NCBI RefSeq assembly: GCF_030697375.1
Contig: NZ_JAUYQD010000062.1
Location: 1-64,000, forward strand
Origin: Rhodoferax sp.
Lineage (GTDB): Bacteria > Pseudomonadota > Gammaproteobacteria > Burkholderiales > Burkholderiaceae_C
DNA: 64,000 bases
Reading direction: 5' to 3'
Shown here: positions 24,785 through 32,156 of the stretch, in pieces
Layout of the letters: each line of letters opens with the position of its first letter
Position numbering within the stretch: position 1 is the stretch's first letter
Position numbers and translations under genes: made by a program
Notes under the pieces: model-generated
Told to the model about the DNA's origin: nothing
Databases searched by the model: none
The model's input: only the letters and a program-made list of their open reading frames with translations

Positions 24785-26257
24785 TTAGTCAGGGTTTACC
24801 ATACGCCCGTACAGGGTGGCACGTGAAATGCCGAGCAAGCGCGCGGTGGCCAGCTTGTTGCCCTGGGTCGCCACCAGCGCCGCCGCAATGGCGCGTTGCT
24901 CCAGTTCCGCCACCTGCTCCGCCAGCGGGCGCAGCAGGTCGGCGCCGCCCGCCGTGCTGGGCTGGGCCAGCGCGGGGGCGATGTCTTCCAGCCCCGAGCC
25001 GCGCAAAATCTTCTCCAACTGCGCCGCGTCAATGCTGGGCAAGTCGCAGGACAGGGCCGCCTGCTCCAGCACGTTGCGCAGCTCGCGGATGTTGCCGCGC
25101 CACTTCTGCCCCGCCAGCAAGGCCAGTGCATCGGGCAGCACCTCGGGCTGGGCGCTGCCGCTGCGCAAGGCCATGTCTTCGCTCAGTGACTCGACCAGCG
25201 CGGGAATGTCGCTGCGGCGCTCGCGCAAGGAAGGTACGCGGATCGGCAGCACATTGAGGCGGTAAAACAGGTCCTCGCGGAACTTGCCCTCGCGCACCAG
25301 CGCCGCCAGGTCGCGCGAGGTGGCAGCCACCACCCGTGCGTCGAAGGGCACCAGGCGGTTGGAGCCCAGGGGTTCAATCTCTCCTTCTTGCAGCGCACGC
25401 AGCAGCTTGGCCTGCAGGCCCTGGGGCATGTCGCCTATTTCGTCCAGAAACAAGGTGCCGCCGTCGGCCAGCTTGAACTTGCCGTCGCGCCCCTTGCGGT
25501 CGGCACCGGTGTAGGCGCCAGGGGCCACGCCGAAAAATTCGGCCTCCAGCAGGGTGTCGGGCACCGCCGCGATGTTGACACCCACAAACGGGCCTTGGGC
25601 GCGGTGCGACAGGGCATGGATGGCATGCGCCAGCAGTTCCTTGCCAGTGCCCGTTTCCCCCAGCAGCAAGACCGGGCTGCTGGACTGCGCCGCGCGGCGC
25701 GCCTGGCGCTTGACCTCCACGGCGGCGGCGCTGGTGCCCACAAAGCTGGCCAAGGTGTATTTGGATTGGCGTGCACCCTGTTTGCCACCGATGCGCTGCA
25801 CCGCCAGCTCCCGGCGGGCTTCGTCCAGGTCGCGCTGCAGCAGGGAGAACTTGGCAATTAGGGGCTGCAAATGGGTTTCGGGCTGGTCAAACAGCACAAT
25901 GCCCAGCGCGCCAATGACCACGCCCGCCGAATCGCGCAGCGGAATGCGGCTCACCACAAAGGTGCCCGCGCGGTTGGTCAGCAGGTCGATGAGGATGGGC
26001 TTGCCAGTCTCCAGCACCTGGTGCATCTGCGTGTTTTGCACCACGGCCGACACCGGGTGGCCCACAAACTCGTCTTCATGCGCAAAGCCCAGCGCCGGCA
26101 AAAACCGCTTGTACTGGTCGTTGATCCAGACCACGCGGGCCTGCCGGTCCACCAGCATCATGCCTTCGCTGGCGCTGGCAAACAGCCCAAACATGGAGCG
26201 CGCGGCCAGCTCCAGAATGCTCTGGGCGTCGCGGGGTAAAGAGTCGGTCGGGTTCAT
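24785..26257 (-). CDS. PAS-domain sigma-54-dependent activator
   Basis: The 490-residue enhancer-binding protein has an N-terminal PAS-like sensor (about 18-130: FASASEGMMLVDRQARVVWINDQYKRFLP) and a central AAA+ domain (about 170-395) with Walker A GETGTGKE, the sigma-54 contact loop GAYTGA (variant of GAFTGA), Walker B GGTLFLDEIGD and arginine-finger region FREDLFYRLNVLPIRVP. A C-terminal Fis-type helix-turn-helix follows (about 448-487, GNKLATARLLGISRATLYGRM). Its stop is 12 bases from the activator sites that precede livK. It almost certainly activates the liv/depolymerase operon, perhaps in response to a small carboxylic acid sensed by the PAS domain (inference). Confidence 0.93.
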   Translation of the reverse strand: MNPTDSLPRDAQSILELAARSMFGLFASASEGMMLVDRQARVVWINDQYKRFLPALGFAHEDEFVGHPVSAVVQNTQMHQVLETGKPILIDLLTNRAGTFVVSRIPLRDSAGVVIGALGIVLFDQPETHLQPLIAKFSLLQRDLDEARRELAVQRIGGKQGARQSKYTLASFVGTSAAAVEVKRQARRAAQSSSPVLLLGETGTGKELLAHAIHALSHRAQGPFVGVNIAAVPDTLLEAEFFGVAPGAYTGADRKGRDGKFKLADGGTLFLDEIGDMPQGLQAKLLRALQEGEIEPLGSNRLVPFDARVVAATSRDLAALVREGKFREDLFYRLNVLPIRVPSLRERRSDIPALVESLSEDMALRSGSAQPEVLPDALALLAGQKWRGNIRELRNVLEQAALSCDLPSIDAAQLEKILRGSGLEDIAPALAQPSTAGGADLLRPLAEQVAELEQRAIAAALVATQGNKLATARLLGISRATLYGRMVNPD

Positions 26258-26297
26258 GCCTAGATGTTACCGCGCAGGCCACAGTTCAGAAAAATGC

Positions 26298-26356
26298 TTT
26301 CGCTATCTTTTTAATAGCTGCTTGCGCTTATTTTACGGGGGCTGGAGGCCTATTTC
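26298..26356 (+). repeat. Interspersed repeat copy (upstream of the sigma-54 activator)
   Basis: It has the same layout as the other copies: CGCTATC, then TTTTTAATAGCTGCTTGCGC, then ACGGGGGCTGGAGGCC. It lies between the start of the activator gene and the stop of the ABC permease gene, in the 153-base gap between them. Confidence 0.75.
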
Positions 26357-26410
26357 ATCATCAAATGCATCCATCCACGGACACACCGCGCCGCGATGCC
26401 GCCCGCGCCG

Positions 26411-27547
26411 TCAATCCAGGGTCTGCCGGTAGCGTTTGAGCGCCACCGTGCCCGCCACGGCCAGGAAAGCGAGCATGGGCCACAGCTCGGGCAGCAGTTG
26501 GTCCACGGTATTGCCCTTGAGCAGAATGCCGCGCACGATGCGCAGGAAATGGGTCAACGGCAGCACCTCGCCAATCCACTGCGCCCACTCGGGCATGGCC
26601 CGAAAGGGAAACATAAAGCCTGACAAGAGCATGGAGGGCAAAAAGAAGAAAAACGTCATCTGCATGGCCTGCAACTGGTTGCGTGCCACGGTGGAAAAGG
26701 TAAACCCCACCGCCAAATTGGCCACAATGAACACGCCAATCATGGCCATGAGCAGCGCCAGGCTGCCCACCATGGGCACCTGGAACAGCAAGAACGCCGC
26801 CACCATGATCACGCCCAGCTGGATGTAGCCGATCAGCACGTAGGGCAGGATTTTCCCCACCATCACCTCCGAGGGCCGCACCGGGGTGGCCAACAGGTTT
26901 TCCATGGTGCCGCGTTCGCGCTCGCGGGTCATGGCCAACCCCGTGAGCATGACCATGGTCATCGTCAAAATGGTGCCAATCAGCCCGGGCACGATGTTGT
27001 AACGCGACAGGCCCTCCGGGTTGTAGCGGCGGTGGATGCGCACCTCGTACGGGGGCGCCGCCGTTTGCAACGCGCGCAAGGGGCCAACCAGGTCGTGGCG
27101 CAGCGCCAAGCCCGACACGGCACTCAGCGCCGCAATCGCATTGCCCGAAGCGGACGGGTCGGTGGCGTCCACCGACACCAGCAGGGCGGGATGTTCACCC
27201 CGCACCAGTTTTTGGGTGAAATCGGGGGGAATGACCACCAAAAACTGCACCCGCCCGGACTCCACCAGGGCCTCGCCCTCCCGCTCGCTGGTGCCGGTGT
27301 GGTCGATACGGAAATAACCCGTGTTTTGCAGCGCCGCAACGATGCTGCGCGACAGCGGGCCGCTGTCGGTGCTGACCACGGCGGTGGGCAGGCCCTTGGG
27401 GTCGGTATTGATGGCGTAGCCAAACAGCACCAGTTGCAAAATGGGCACCCCCACCGCCATGGCGAAGGTCAGGCGGTCGCGCATCATCTGCTGGAATTCC
27501 TTGATGAAAACCGCCAGCATGCGGTTCCAGGAGAAGCGGGTGTTCAT
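26411..27547 (-). CDS. ABC-2 type exporter permease
   Basis: The 378-residue protein has one N-terminal membrane segment (about 28-48), a large extracytoplasmic domain (about 50-180) and five C-terminal segments (LIGTILTMTMVMLTGLAMTRERERGTMENLLATPVRPSEVMVGKILPYVLIGYIQ...). The RERGTMENLLATPV motif is typical of the YhhJ/YbhR/YbhS permeases. With the downstream-named ATPase and HlyD-like adaptor it forms a small exporter for drugs or hydrophobic compounds. Only one permease gene is present, where some related operons have two. Confidence 0.9.
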   Translation of the reverse strand: MNTRFSWNRMLAVFIKEFQQMMRDRLTFAMAVGVPILQLVLFGYAINTDPKGLPTAVVSTDSGPLSRSIVAALQNTGYFRIDHTGTSEREGEALVESGRVQFLVVIPPDFTQKLVRGEHPALLVSVDATDPSASGNAIAALSAVSGLALRHDLVGPLRALQTAAPPYEVRIHRRYNPEGLSRYNIVPGLIGTILTMTMVMLTGLAMTRERERGTMENLLATPVRPSEVMVGKILPYVLIGYIQLGVIMVAAFLLFQVPMVGSLALLMAMIGVFIVANLAVGFTFSTVARNQLQAMQMTFFFFLPSMLLSGFMFPFRAMPEWAQWIGEVLPLTHFLRIVRGILLKGNTVDQLLPELWPMLAFLAVAGTVALKRYRQTLD

Positions 27548-27568
27548 GGCGTGCTCATGGTGTGCTGT

Positions 27569-28306
27569 TCACGCGAAGTTGTCCTGTGCTTGCCCCACCA
27601 GGCGCACAAAAGCGTCTTCCAGGTCGGCGGCCCCGGCCGCGGCCACAATCTGCGCGGCCGTGCCTTGCGCCAGGATTTTTCCGTAGGCAATGTAGACCAA
27701 TTCGTCGCAGCGCTGGGCCTCGTCCATATAGTGGGTGGACACCAGCACCGTGATGCCCTGCCCGGCCAGCACATGGATCTGGTCCCAGAACTCCCGGCGG
27801 GCCTTGGGGTCCACGCCCGCTGTTGGCTCGTCCAGCAGCAGCAAGCGCGGTGCATGGATCAGGCACGCCGCCAAGGCCAGGCGCTGCTTCCAGCCGCCCG
27901 ACAGTGCGCCGGCCAGTTGTTGTTGGCGCGCCGTGAGGCCCAGCCGCTCCAAGGCCAGGTCCACCGCCTCGCGGCGACGCGGCAATTCAAACAGGCGGGC
28001 CACAAAGTCCAGGTTTTCGCGGATGGACAGGTCCTCGTACAGGCCAAATTTCTGGGTCATATAACCCACCTGGCGCTTGATGGCGCCGGCCTGGGTGCTG
28101 ATGCCCAAGCCCAAACAAGTGCCCGTGCCTGCGTCGGGCGTGAGCAATCCGCACAGCATCCGGATGGTGGTGGTTTTGCCGCTGCCGTTGGGGCCCAGAA
28201 AGCCACAAATCCGGCCCTCGCCCACCTGCAACTGGATCTGGTCCACCACCGCCCGCCCCGCGTAGCGCTTGGTCAAGCCACTGACATCTATCGCCAATGG
28301 GCTCAC
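27569..28306 (-). CDS. ABC exporter ATP-binding protein
   Basis: This 245-residue ATPase has Walker A LGPNGSGKTTTIRML, signature LSGGWKQRLALA, Walker B RLLLLDEPTAGVDP and the H-loop LVSTHYMDEA. It is a single nucleotide-binding domain and presumably acts as a homodimer on the adjacent ABC-2 permease. Its ATG overlaps the end of the HlyD-like gene by 4 bases, and 21 bases separate it from the permease gene. Confidence 0.94.
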   Translation of the reverse strand: MSPLAIDVSGLTKRYAGRAVVDQIQLQVGEGRICGFLGPNGSGKTTTIRMLCGLLTPDAGTGTCLGLGISTQAGAIKRQVGYMTQKFGLYEDLSIRENLDFVARLFELPRRREAVDLALERLGLTARQQQLAGALSGGWKQRLALAACLIHAPRLLLLDEPTAGVDPKARREFWDQIHVLAGQGITVLVSTHYMDEAQRCDELVYIAYGKILAQGTAAQIVAAAGAADLEDAFVRLVGQAQDNFA

Positions 28307-29289
28307 GGTGTGGCTCCCGCAGGCGCCGGGCGCACATCCAGGGGTTGGCCGGGGTGCAATCGGCCCGGCTGCGCGGGGTCCGGCTGCGCTTCGACCATGA
28401 ACACCAGCTTGGCGCGCTGCACATTGGAGTAAATCACCGGTGGCGTGTATTCGGCCTGGGTCGCAATCCGCGTCACGGTGGCCGCAATCGGCGCTCCGCA
28501 GCCATCACACCCTAGCAGCACCTGCTGTCCCGCAGACACATGCGTGATTTCGGCTTCGGGTACAAAAAACCGCGCTTTGATATTGGCGGGGGGCAGCAAA
28601 GCCAGAACCGGCTGCCCCGCGGGTACAAATTCCCCGGGCCGAAAGAACACATCGGCCACCAGGGCGCTGGTCGGAGAAAACTGCTGTTTTTGCGTGGCGC
28701 GCCATTGGGTTTGGCGCAGGGCCTGTGCCGCCGCCGTGGCCGTGGCCTGGCTGGCCACGCGTTCGTCCACACGGGCGGGCAAGCGGGCCACCCGCAGGGC
28801 CGCCGTCAACTCTGCCACGCGGGCTTGCGCTTGGCGCACGGCGGTGGTGGCGTCGTCCAGGCGCGCTTGGGAAACAAAGCCTTGCGCCACCAGTTGCCGC
28901 TGGCGCGCCAAATCGCTCTGCGCCAGGGCGGCATGGGCCTGGGCCTGGGCGAGCTGCGCCTCGGTGATGGCGATTTCGTCGCTCCGACGGCCCTTCTCCG
29001 CGTTGGCCGCTTGTGCACGGGCGCTCGCCAAGCGGGCTGCGGCCTCATCACTGGCAGCACGCTCGACCTCCGCATCCAGGGTGAACAAGACCGCGTCTTT
29101 GGGCACGTGTTGCCCCGCTTGCACCGCCAGCGACTCCAGGCGTCCGGCCAGCGGCGCGGCAATGTACACATAGTCGCCCTCGGCGTAACCAGACCAGTCG
29201 GCTGCCGGCTTCTCAGCGCAAGCTCCGGCCAGTAATAGCAAAGGCAGCAGCAGCCAACGTGGTTGTGCTTTCGGGTCAGGTCTGGCCAT
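28303..29289 (-). CDS. HlyD-family periplasmic adaptor lipoprotein
   Basis: The 328-residue membrane-fusion protein has a lipoprotein signal with lipobox LLAGAC (Cys about 24). A lipoyl-like half domain follows (AAPLAGRLESLAVQAGQHVPKDAVLFTLDAE), then a long Ala/Gln-rich coiled-coil hairpin (about 75-200), the second lipoyl half (SALVADVFFRPGEFVPAGQPVLALLPP) and a beta barrel. It links the inner-membrane ABC exporter to an outer-membrane channel, as in YhiI/YbhG. Its start overlaps the end of the tetR-like gene by 14 bases. Confidence 0.91.
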   Translation of the reverse strand: MARPDPKAQPRWLLLPLLLLAGACAEKPAADWSGYAEGDYVYIAAPLAGRLESLAVQAGQHVPKDAVLFTLDAEVERAASDEAAARLASARAQAANAEKGRRSDEIAITEAQLAQAQAHAALAQSDLARQRQLVAQGFVSQARLDDATTAVRQAQARVAELTAALRVARLPARVDERVASQATATAAAQALRQTQWRATQKQQFSPTSALVADVFFRPGEFVPAGQPVLALLPPANIKARFFVPEAEITHVSAGQQVLLGCDGCGAPIAATVTRIATQAEYTPPVIYSNVQRAKLVFMVEAQPDPAQPGRLHPGQPLDVRPAPAGATP

Positions 29290-29962
29290 GCTGCAATTCC
29301 TTATGGGGTGTGGTCAATGCCGCAAGTGCCCGATCGACCCGCTCAGCAATCCCATGGTCACTGAGCACGTCGGCCTGCACTTGTACGGAAAGTTGCGGGG
29401 GAGCGATGCCCAGCTGAATAGCTCTGGGCGCAATCAGCATGGGGGCCACCACGGCACCCATCAAAAAAGTGAACCGTTGCATGGGCGCCATGGGGACCAG
29501 ATCACCCTCTTGCGCGGCTTGTTCCAAGAGGCCCAACAGCAGCAGCACATGGCGGGACCCATTGTTTTGGAGAAATTGCAAAGCGACGGGTTCCTGCTGC
29601 CCGGCATCCGACCACACCCGCCCCAACCACGCACCATGCTCGCACATCAATCGGCCCAGAAGGCACAAAGCTTGACGTACACGCTGGATGGCCGTCCCCC
29701 CCTGTGCGACCTGCGCCTGGAGTTGCAGGAACAGTTCGTCGTACATCTGCTGCAGGAGCACCCGCAAAAAGTTGTCCTTGCTTTGAAAATGGTAGTGAAA
29801 CATGCCCACATTCACCTGCGCATGCGCGGCCAGCCTGCGCAAGGACAATCCCGCGCAGCCGTGCTCAGGGAACAACCTTCTGCCGCTTGCGAGCAAAACC
29901 TGGTCAATATTGCGAGACGGACGGGGCATAGAGGCGACAAAACTCACTTTTTTATTAGTCAT
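29276..29962 (-). CDS. TetR-family repressor of the ABC exporter
   Basis: Up to 228 residues. The N-terminal helix-turn-helix is ASGRRLFPEHGCAGLSLRRLAAHAQVNVGMFHYHFQSKDNFLRVLL, typical of TetR proteins; the C-terminal ligand-binding domain is unspecific. Two starts are possible: ATG 29962, which lies inside a palindromic operator, or ATG 29929 (MPRPSRNIDQVLL), which would place that operator in the leader. Neither has a strong ribosome-binding site. It is the first gene of the exporter operon and probably represses it from that operator. Confidence 0.9.
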   Translation of the reverse strand: MTNKKVSFVASMPRPSRNIDQVLLASGRRLFPEHGCAGLSLRRLAAHAQVNVGMFHYHFQSKDNFLRVLLQQMYDELFLQLQAQVAQGGTAIQRVRQALCLLGRLMCEHGAWLGRVWSDAGQQEPVALQFLQNNGSRHVLLLLGLLEQAAQEGDLVPMAPMQRFTFLMGAVVAPMLIAPRAIQLGIAPPQLSVQVQADVLSDHGIAERVDRALAALTTPHKELQHGQT

Positions 29963-29973
29963 ACGACTAATAA
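29952..29973. promoter_or_regulatory. Palindromic operator for the TetR-type repressor
   Basis: Perfect 9-base arms TTATTAGTC and GACTAATAA flank ATAC. The core TTAGTC-ATAC-GACTAA has the size and style of TetR/AcrR operators. It overlaps or just precedes the repressor start, which suggests autoregulation of the exporter operon. Confidence 0.7.
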
Positions 29974-30058
29974 CTTCAGTCTGCTCCCGTGCTGTACTGC
30001 AGTCAAGTGCTTGTTACGAAATGATGTATTTCGTGGCGTTTAGAAAATATCAACTAAA

Positions 30059-30134
30059 TTGCTGCAACGCAACAAAAACTTCTTGCGCAGACCCGAGATA
30101 TCCCTATAATTCAAATTATGCTGCACTGCAACAT
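30059..30134 (+). promoter_or_regulatory. phaP promoter with two PhaR-like boxes
   Basis: A good sigma-70 promoter is visible: -35 TTGCGC (30083-30088), a 16-base spacer, and -10 TATAAT (30105-30110). Two similar sites, TTGCTGCAACGCAACAA (30059-30075) and ATGCTGCACTGCAACAT (30118-30134), share TGCTGCA-N2-GCAACA. They flank the promoter, upstream of -35 and at the start point. They resemble the TGC-rich sites bound by the polyhydroxyalkanoate repressor PhaR. Confidence 0.65.
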
Positions 30135-30201
30135 GAATCCTGCGAAAGCTTGGTTACGGCGCAGATAGTGAATTTTTACCTCAACTTTTGGAGAATTTAA
30201 T

Positions 30202-30744
30202 ATGCTGACCGTCGAACAAGTCATGGCTTCCCACAAAGCAAACATCGAAACCCTCTTGGGTTTGTCTTCCAAGGCTTTTGAAAGCGTTGAGAAAATCGTT
30301 GAACTCAACCTGACCGCGTCCAAAGCGGCTCTGGCTGAAACCGGTGACCATGCTAAGGCCATCCTGAGCGTGAAAGACGCACAAGAACTGCTCGCACTGC
30401 AGTCTGGCTTGCTCCAGCCCTTGGCTGAAAAGACCGCTGCATACAGCCGTCATCTGTATGACATCGCAACTGGCGCTGGTGCTGAATTCAGCAAAGCTTT
30501 CGAAGGCCAGGCAGCCGATGCACAAAAGAAGTTTGTGGACATGGTTGACAGCGCTGCCAAGAATGCGCCCGCAGGTTCCGAGTCGGCTGTTGCCATGATG
30601 AAAAGCGCAGTATCGTCCGCCAACAACGCTATGGAATCTGTGCAAAAAGCGGTCAAACAAGCGACTGAAGTTGCCGAAGCAAACTTCAATGCGGTGGCCG
30701 CCACTGCAACCAACGTGACCAAGCAAGCTGCTAAAAAGCGTTAA
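30202..30744 (+). CDS. phaP: Phasin (PHB granule-associated protein)
   Basis: This 180-residue protein is almost wholly alpha-helical and Ala/Lys/Glu-rich, with the phasin start [44 protein letters not shown]. Phasins coat intracellular PHB granules and control their number and size. The ATG has TTGGAGAA eight bases upstream. It is monocistronic, with its own promoter and a terminator at 30904-30934. Its presence shows that the organism itself makes PHB. Confidence 0.95.
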   Translation: MLTVEQVMASHKANIETLLGLSSKAFESVEKIVELNLTASKAALAETGDHAKAILSVKDAQELLALQSGLLQPLAEKTAAYSRHLYDIATGAGAEFSKAFEGQAADAQKKFVDMVDSAAKNAPAGSESAVAMMKSAVSSANNAMESVQKAVKQATEVAEANFNAVAATATNVTKQAAKKR

Positions 30745-30831
30745 TGAAAATTCATTAGGGGAATTAAGCGGGTGTTTTGGAGAACGCCCCCTAGCAAATA
30801 AGGGAAAACCCTGACATAATTCACCCTAATC

Positions 30832-30934
30832 AGAAACACATGTGTTTCTACCGGTTGTCTCCTCGGGTCCTTTCGAAACCATCAGGTTCAGGGATCCCTT
30901 CAGGGCCTCGTTGCAAAACGAGGCCTTTTTTTTT
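30832..30934 (+). ncRNA. Possible small RNA or long 3' UTR downstream of phaP
   Basis: The segment between phaP and its terminator contains a perfect 18-base palindrome (AGAAACACA-TGTGTTTCT, 30832-30849), a possible -10 CATAAT at 30815-30820, and then about 70 bases without a reading frame before a strong terminator. It may be a separate RNA of about 100 nucleotides or a structured phaP 3' end. The -35 region is poor, so this is tentative. Confidence 0.3.
30904..30934 (+). terminator. Rho-independent terminator after phaP
   Basis: GGCCTCGTT-GCAA-AACGAGGCC is a perfect 9-base stem, followed by nine T residues on the plus strand. It stops transcription just before the opposite-strand patatin gene. 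Confidence 0.92.
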
Positions 30935-30941
30935 GCTTCAA

Positions 30942-31859
30942 CTAATGGGATTTAAGGGCAATAGCAGTCCGCAATTGGGGAAGCATTTGCAACATGGCTT
31001 GCCGCCCCGCCTCAATAGAGCGTTTGCGGGCGCCAAAGTCAGAACTCGAAATACCTTGCAGTGCGGGACGCACCACCACATCCGCGTCTTTGAGTTCCAG
31101 GCTATTGATGCTCTTGCCCATAATCGAGAAGGTCTGCATCAAAATCTCCAGGCTGCCACCCGACAGGTTGCCGTCCGGGGGACTCGATATATCCACTGCA
31201 ATCACCAACTCTGCCCCCATTTGACGGGCTGCGCGCACCGGTACCGGCGACACCAATCCACCATCCACATAGTCACGCCCGGAAATCTTGACCGGTTGGA
31301 AAACCGCTGGCACGGCACTGGAGGCCCGAACAGCCGTTCCGGTATCACCGCGCTGAAACAACATGCTCTGGCCGCTGTTCAAATCGGTGGCAACAATTCC
31401 CAGGGGCAAAGGCATGCTTTCGATCAATCGGGAATTCACTTGGCCATTGACATACTTGGCCAACGCTTCGCCACGCAACATGCCTCGGCTGAAGATGGGA
31501 AGTGTCCAGTCGGCAATCGCCGCTTCTTCCATGGTTTCTGCTACACGCTGCAACTGCGCCCCTGTCTTGCCACTTGCGTAGATAGCAGCCACCAGACTCC
31601 CGGCGGATGTGCCCGCCACCAAGGTTGGGCGAATTCCCGCCTCTTCAAGCACCTGGATCACGCCCACATGTGCAAAGCCTCGGGCGGCGCCGCCACCTAA
31701 GGCAAGTCCAATACGAGGAGGAACCTTGACCACCACGGCCACGGGTGGCGACACGGGCACCTCTGCTGGAACCACCGGTACTGGAACCACAGGTAATTGT
31801 GGTGGAGTCGCGGCACAACCAACGAGTAAAGCGGCGCTAAACAAAAAAAATAACTTCAT
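30942..31859 (-). CDS. Patatin-like phospholipase lipoprotein
   Basis: The 305-residue protein has a lipoprotein signal (MKLFFLFSAALLVGC) and a Pro/Val-rich tether of about 30 residues. The patatin domain follows: the oxyanion loop LALGGGAARGFAHVG, nucleophile GTSAGS, and the catalytic-dyad Asp in DGGLVSPVPV. It is similar in size and motifs to RssA/YchK-like proteins, but these lack a lipobox. It is probably an outer-membrane or periplasmic acyl hydrolase. The substrate is unknown. Confidence 0.9.
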   Translation of the reverse strand: MKLFFLFSAALLVGCAATPPQLPVVPVPVVPAEVPVSPPVAVVVKVPPRIGLALGGGAARGFAHVGVIQVLEEAGIRPTLVAGTSAGSLVAAIYASGKTGAQLQRVAETMEEAAIADWTLPIFSRGMLRGEALAKYVNGQVNSRLIESMPLPLGIVATDLNSGQSMLFQRGDTGTAVRASSAVPAVFQPVKISGRDYVDGGLVSPVPVRAARQMGAELVIAVDISSPPDGNLSGGSLEILMQTFSIMGKSINSLELKDADVVVRPALQGISSSDFGARKRSIEAGRQAMLQMLPQLRTAIALKSH

Positions 31860-31887
31860 GGATTGGGCCTTTCAAGCGCACAAGCGA

Positions 31888-32140
31888 GGGAGATGCAGCC
31901 AAGGCACGAATCGCCAGGATATTAAAAATCAAAGCCGATCTTGGTCATCACACGGGAGCCCAGTTATTTCTGCGGGCACAGCAGCACCCCGCTTTGAACT
32001 TCACCGATAGTATCGAGTTCAGACTTGACCCAGCGGCCGGGGTGATCCAAGTGCGTTCAGCAAGTCGGCTGGGGAGGAGTGACTTTAACGTCAACCGAGT
32101 GCGGGGACGAGCGATTCGGGCCCAGTTCACACAGAACTGA
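31888..32140 (+). pseudogene. Decayed DUF1499 gene (C-terminal remnant)
   Basis: Translated on the plus strand, bases 32000-32140 read FTDSIEFRLDPAAGVIQVRS and then ASRLGRSDFNVNRVRGRAI, ending AQFTQN and stop. This is the highly conserved C-terminal core of DUF1499 proteins. Just upstream the similarity continues in another frame (ILVITREPSYFCGHSSTPL, then a stop at 31992-31994), and before that in the first frame again (GDAAKARIARILK). The N-terminal half is absent. I conclude that at least two frameshifts and a 5' deletion have inactivated it. It explains most of the 297-base gap between the patatin gene and clpA. Confidence 0.7.
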
Positions 32141-32156
32141 GCCCGCTCCTACGCAT

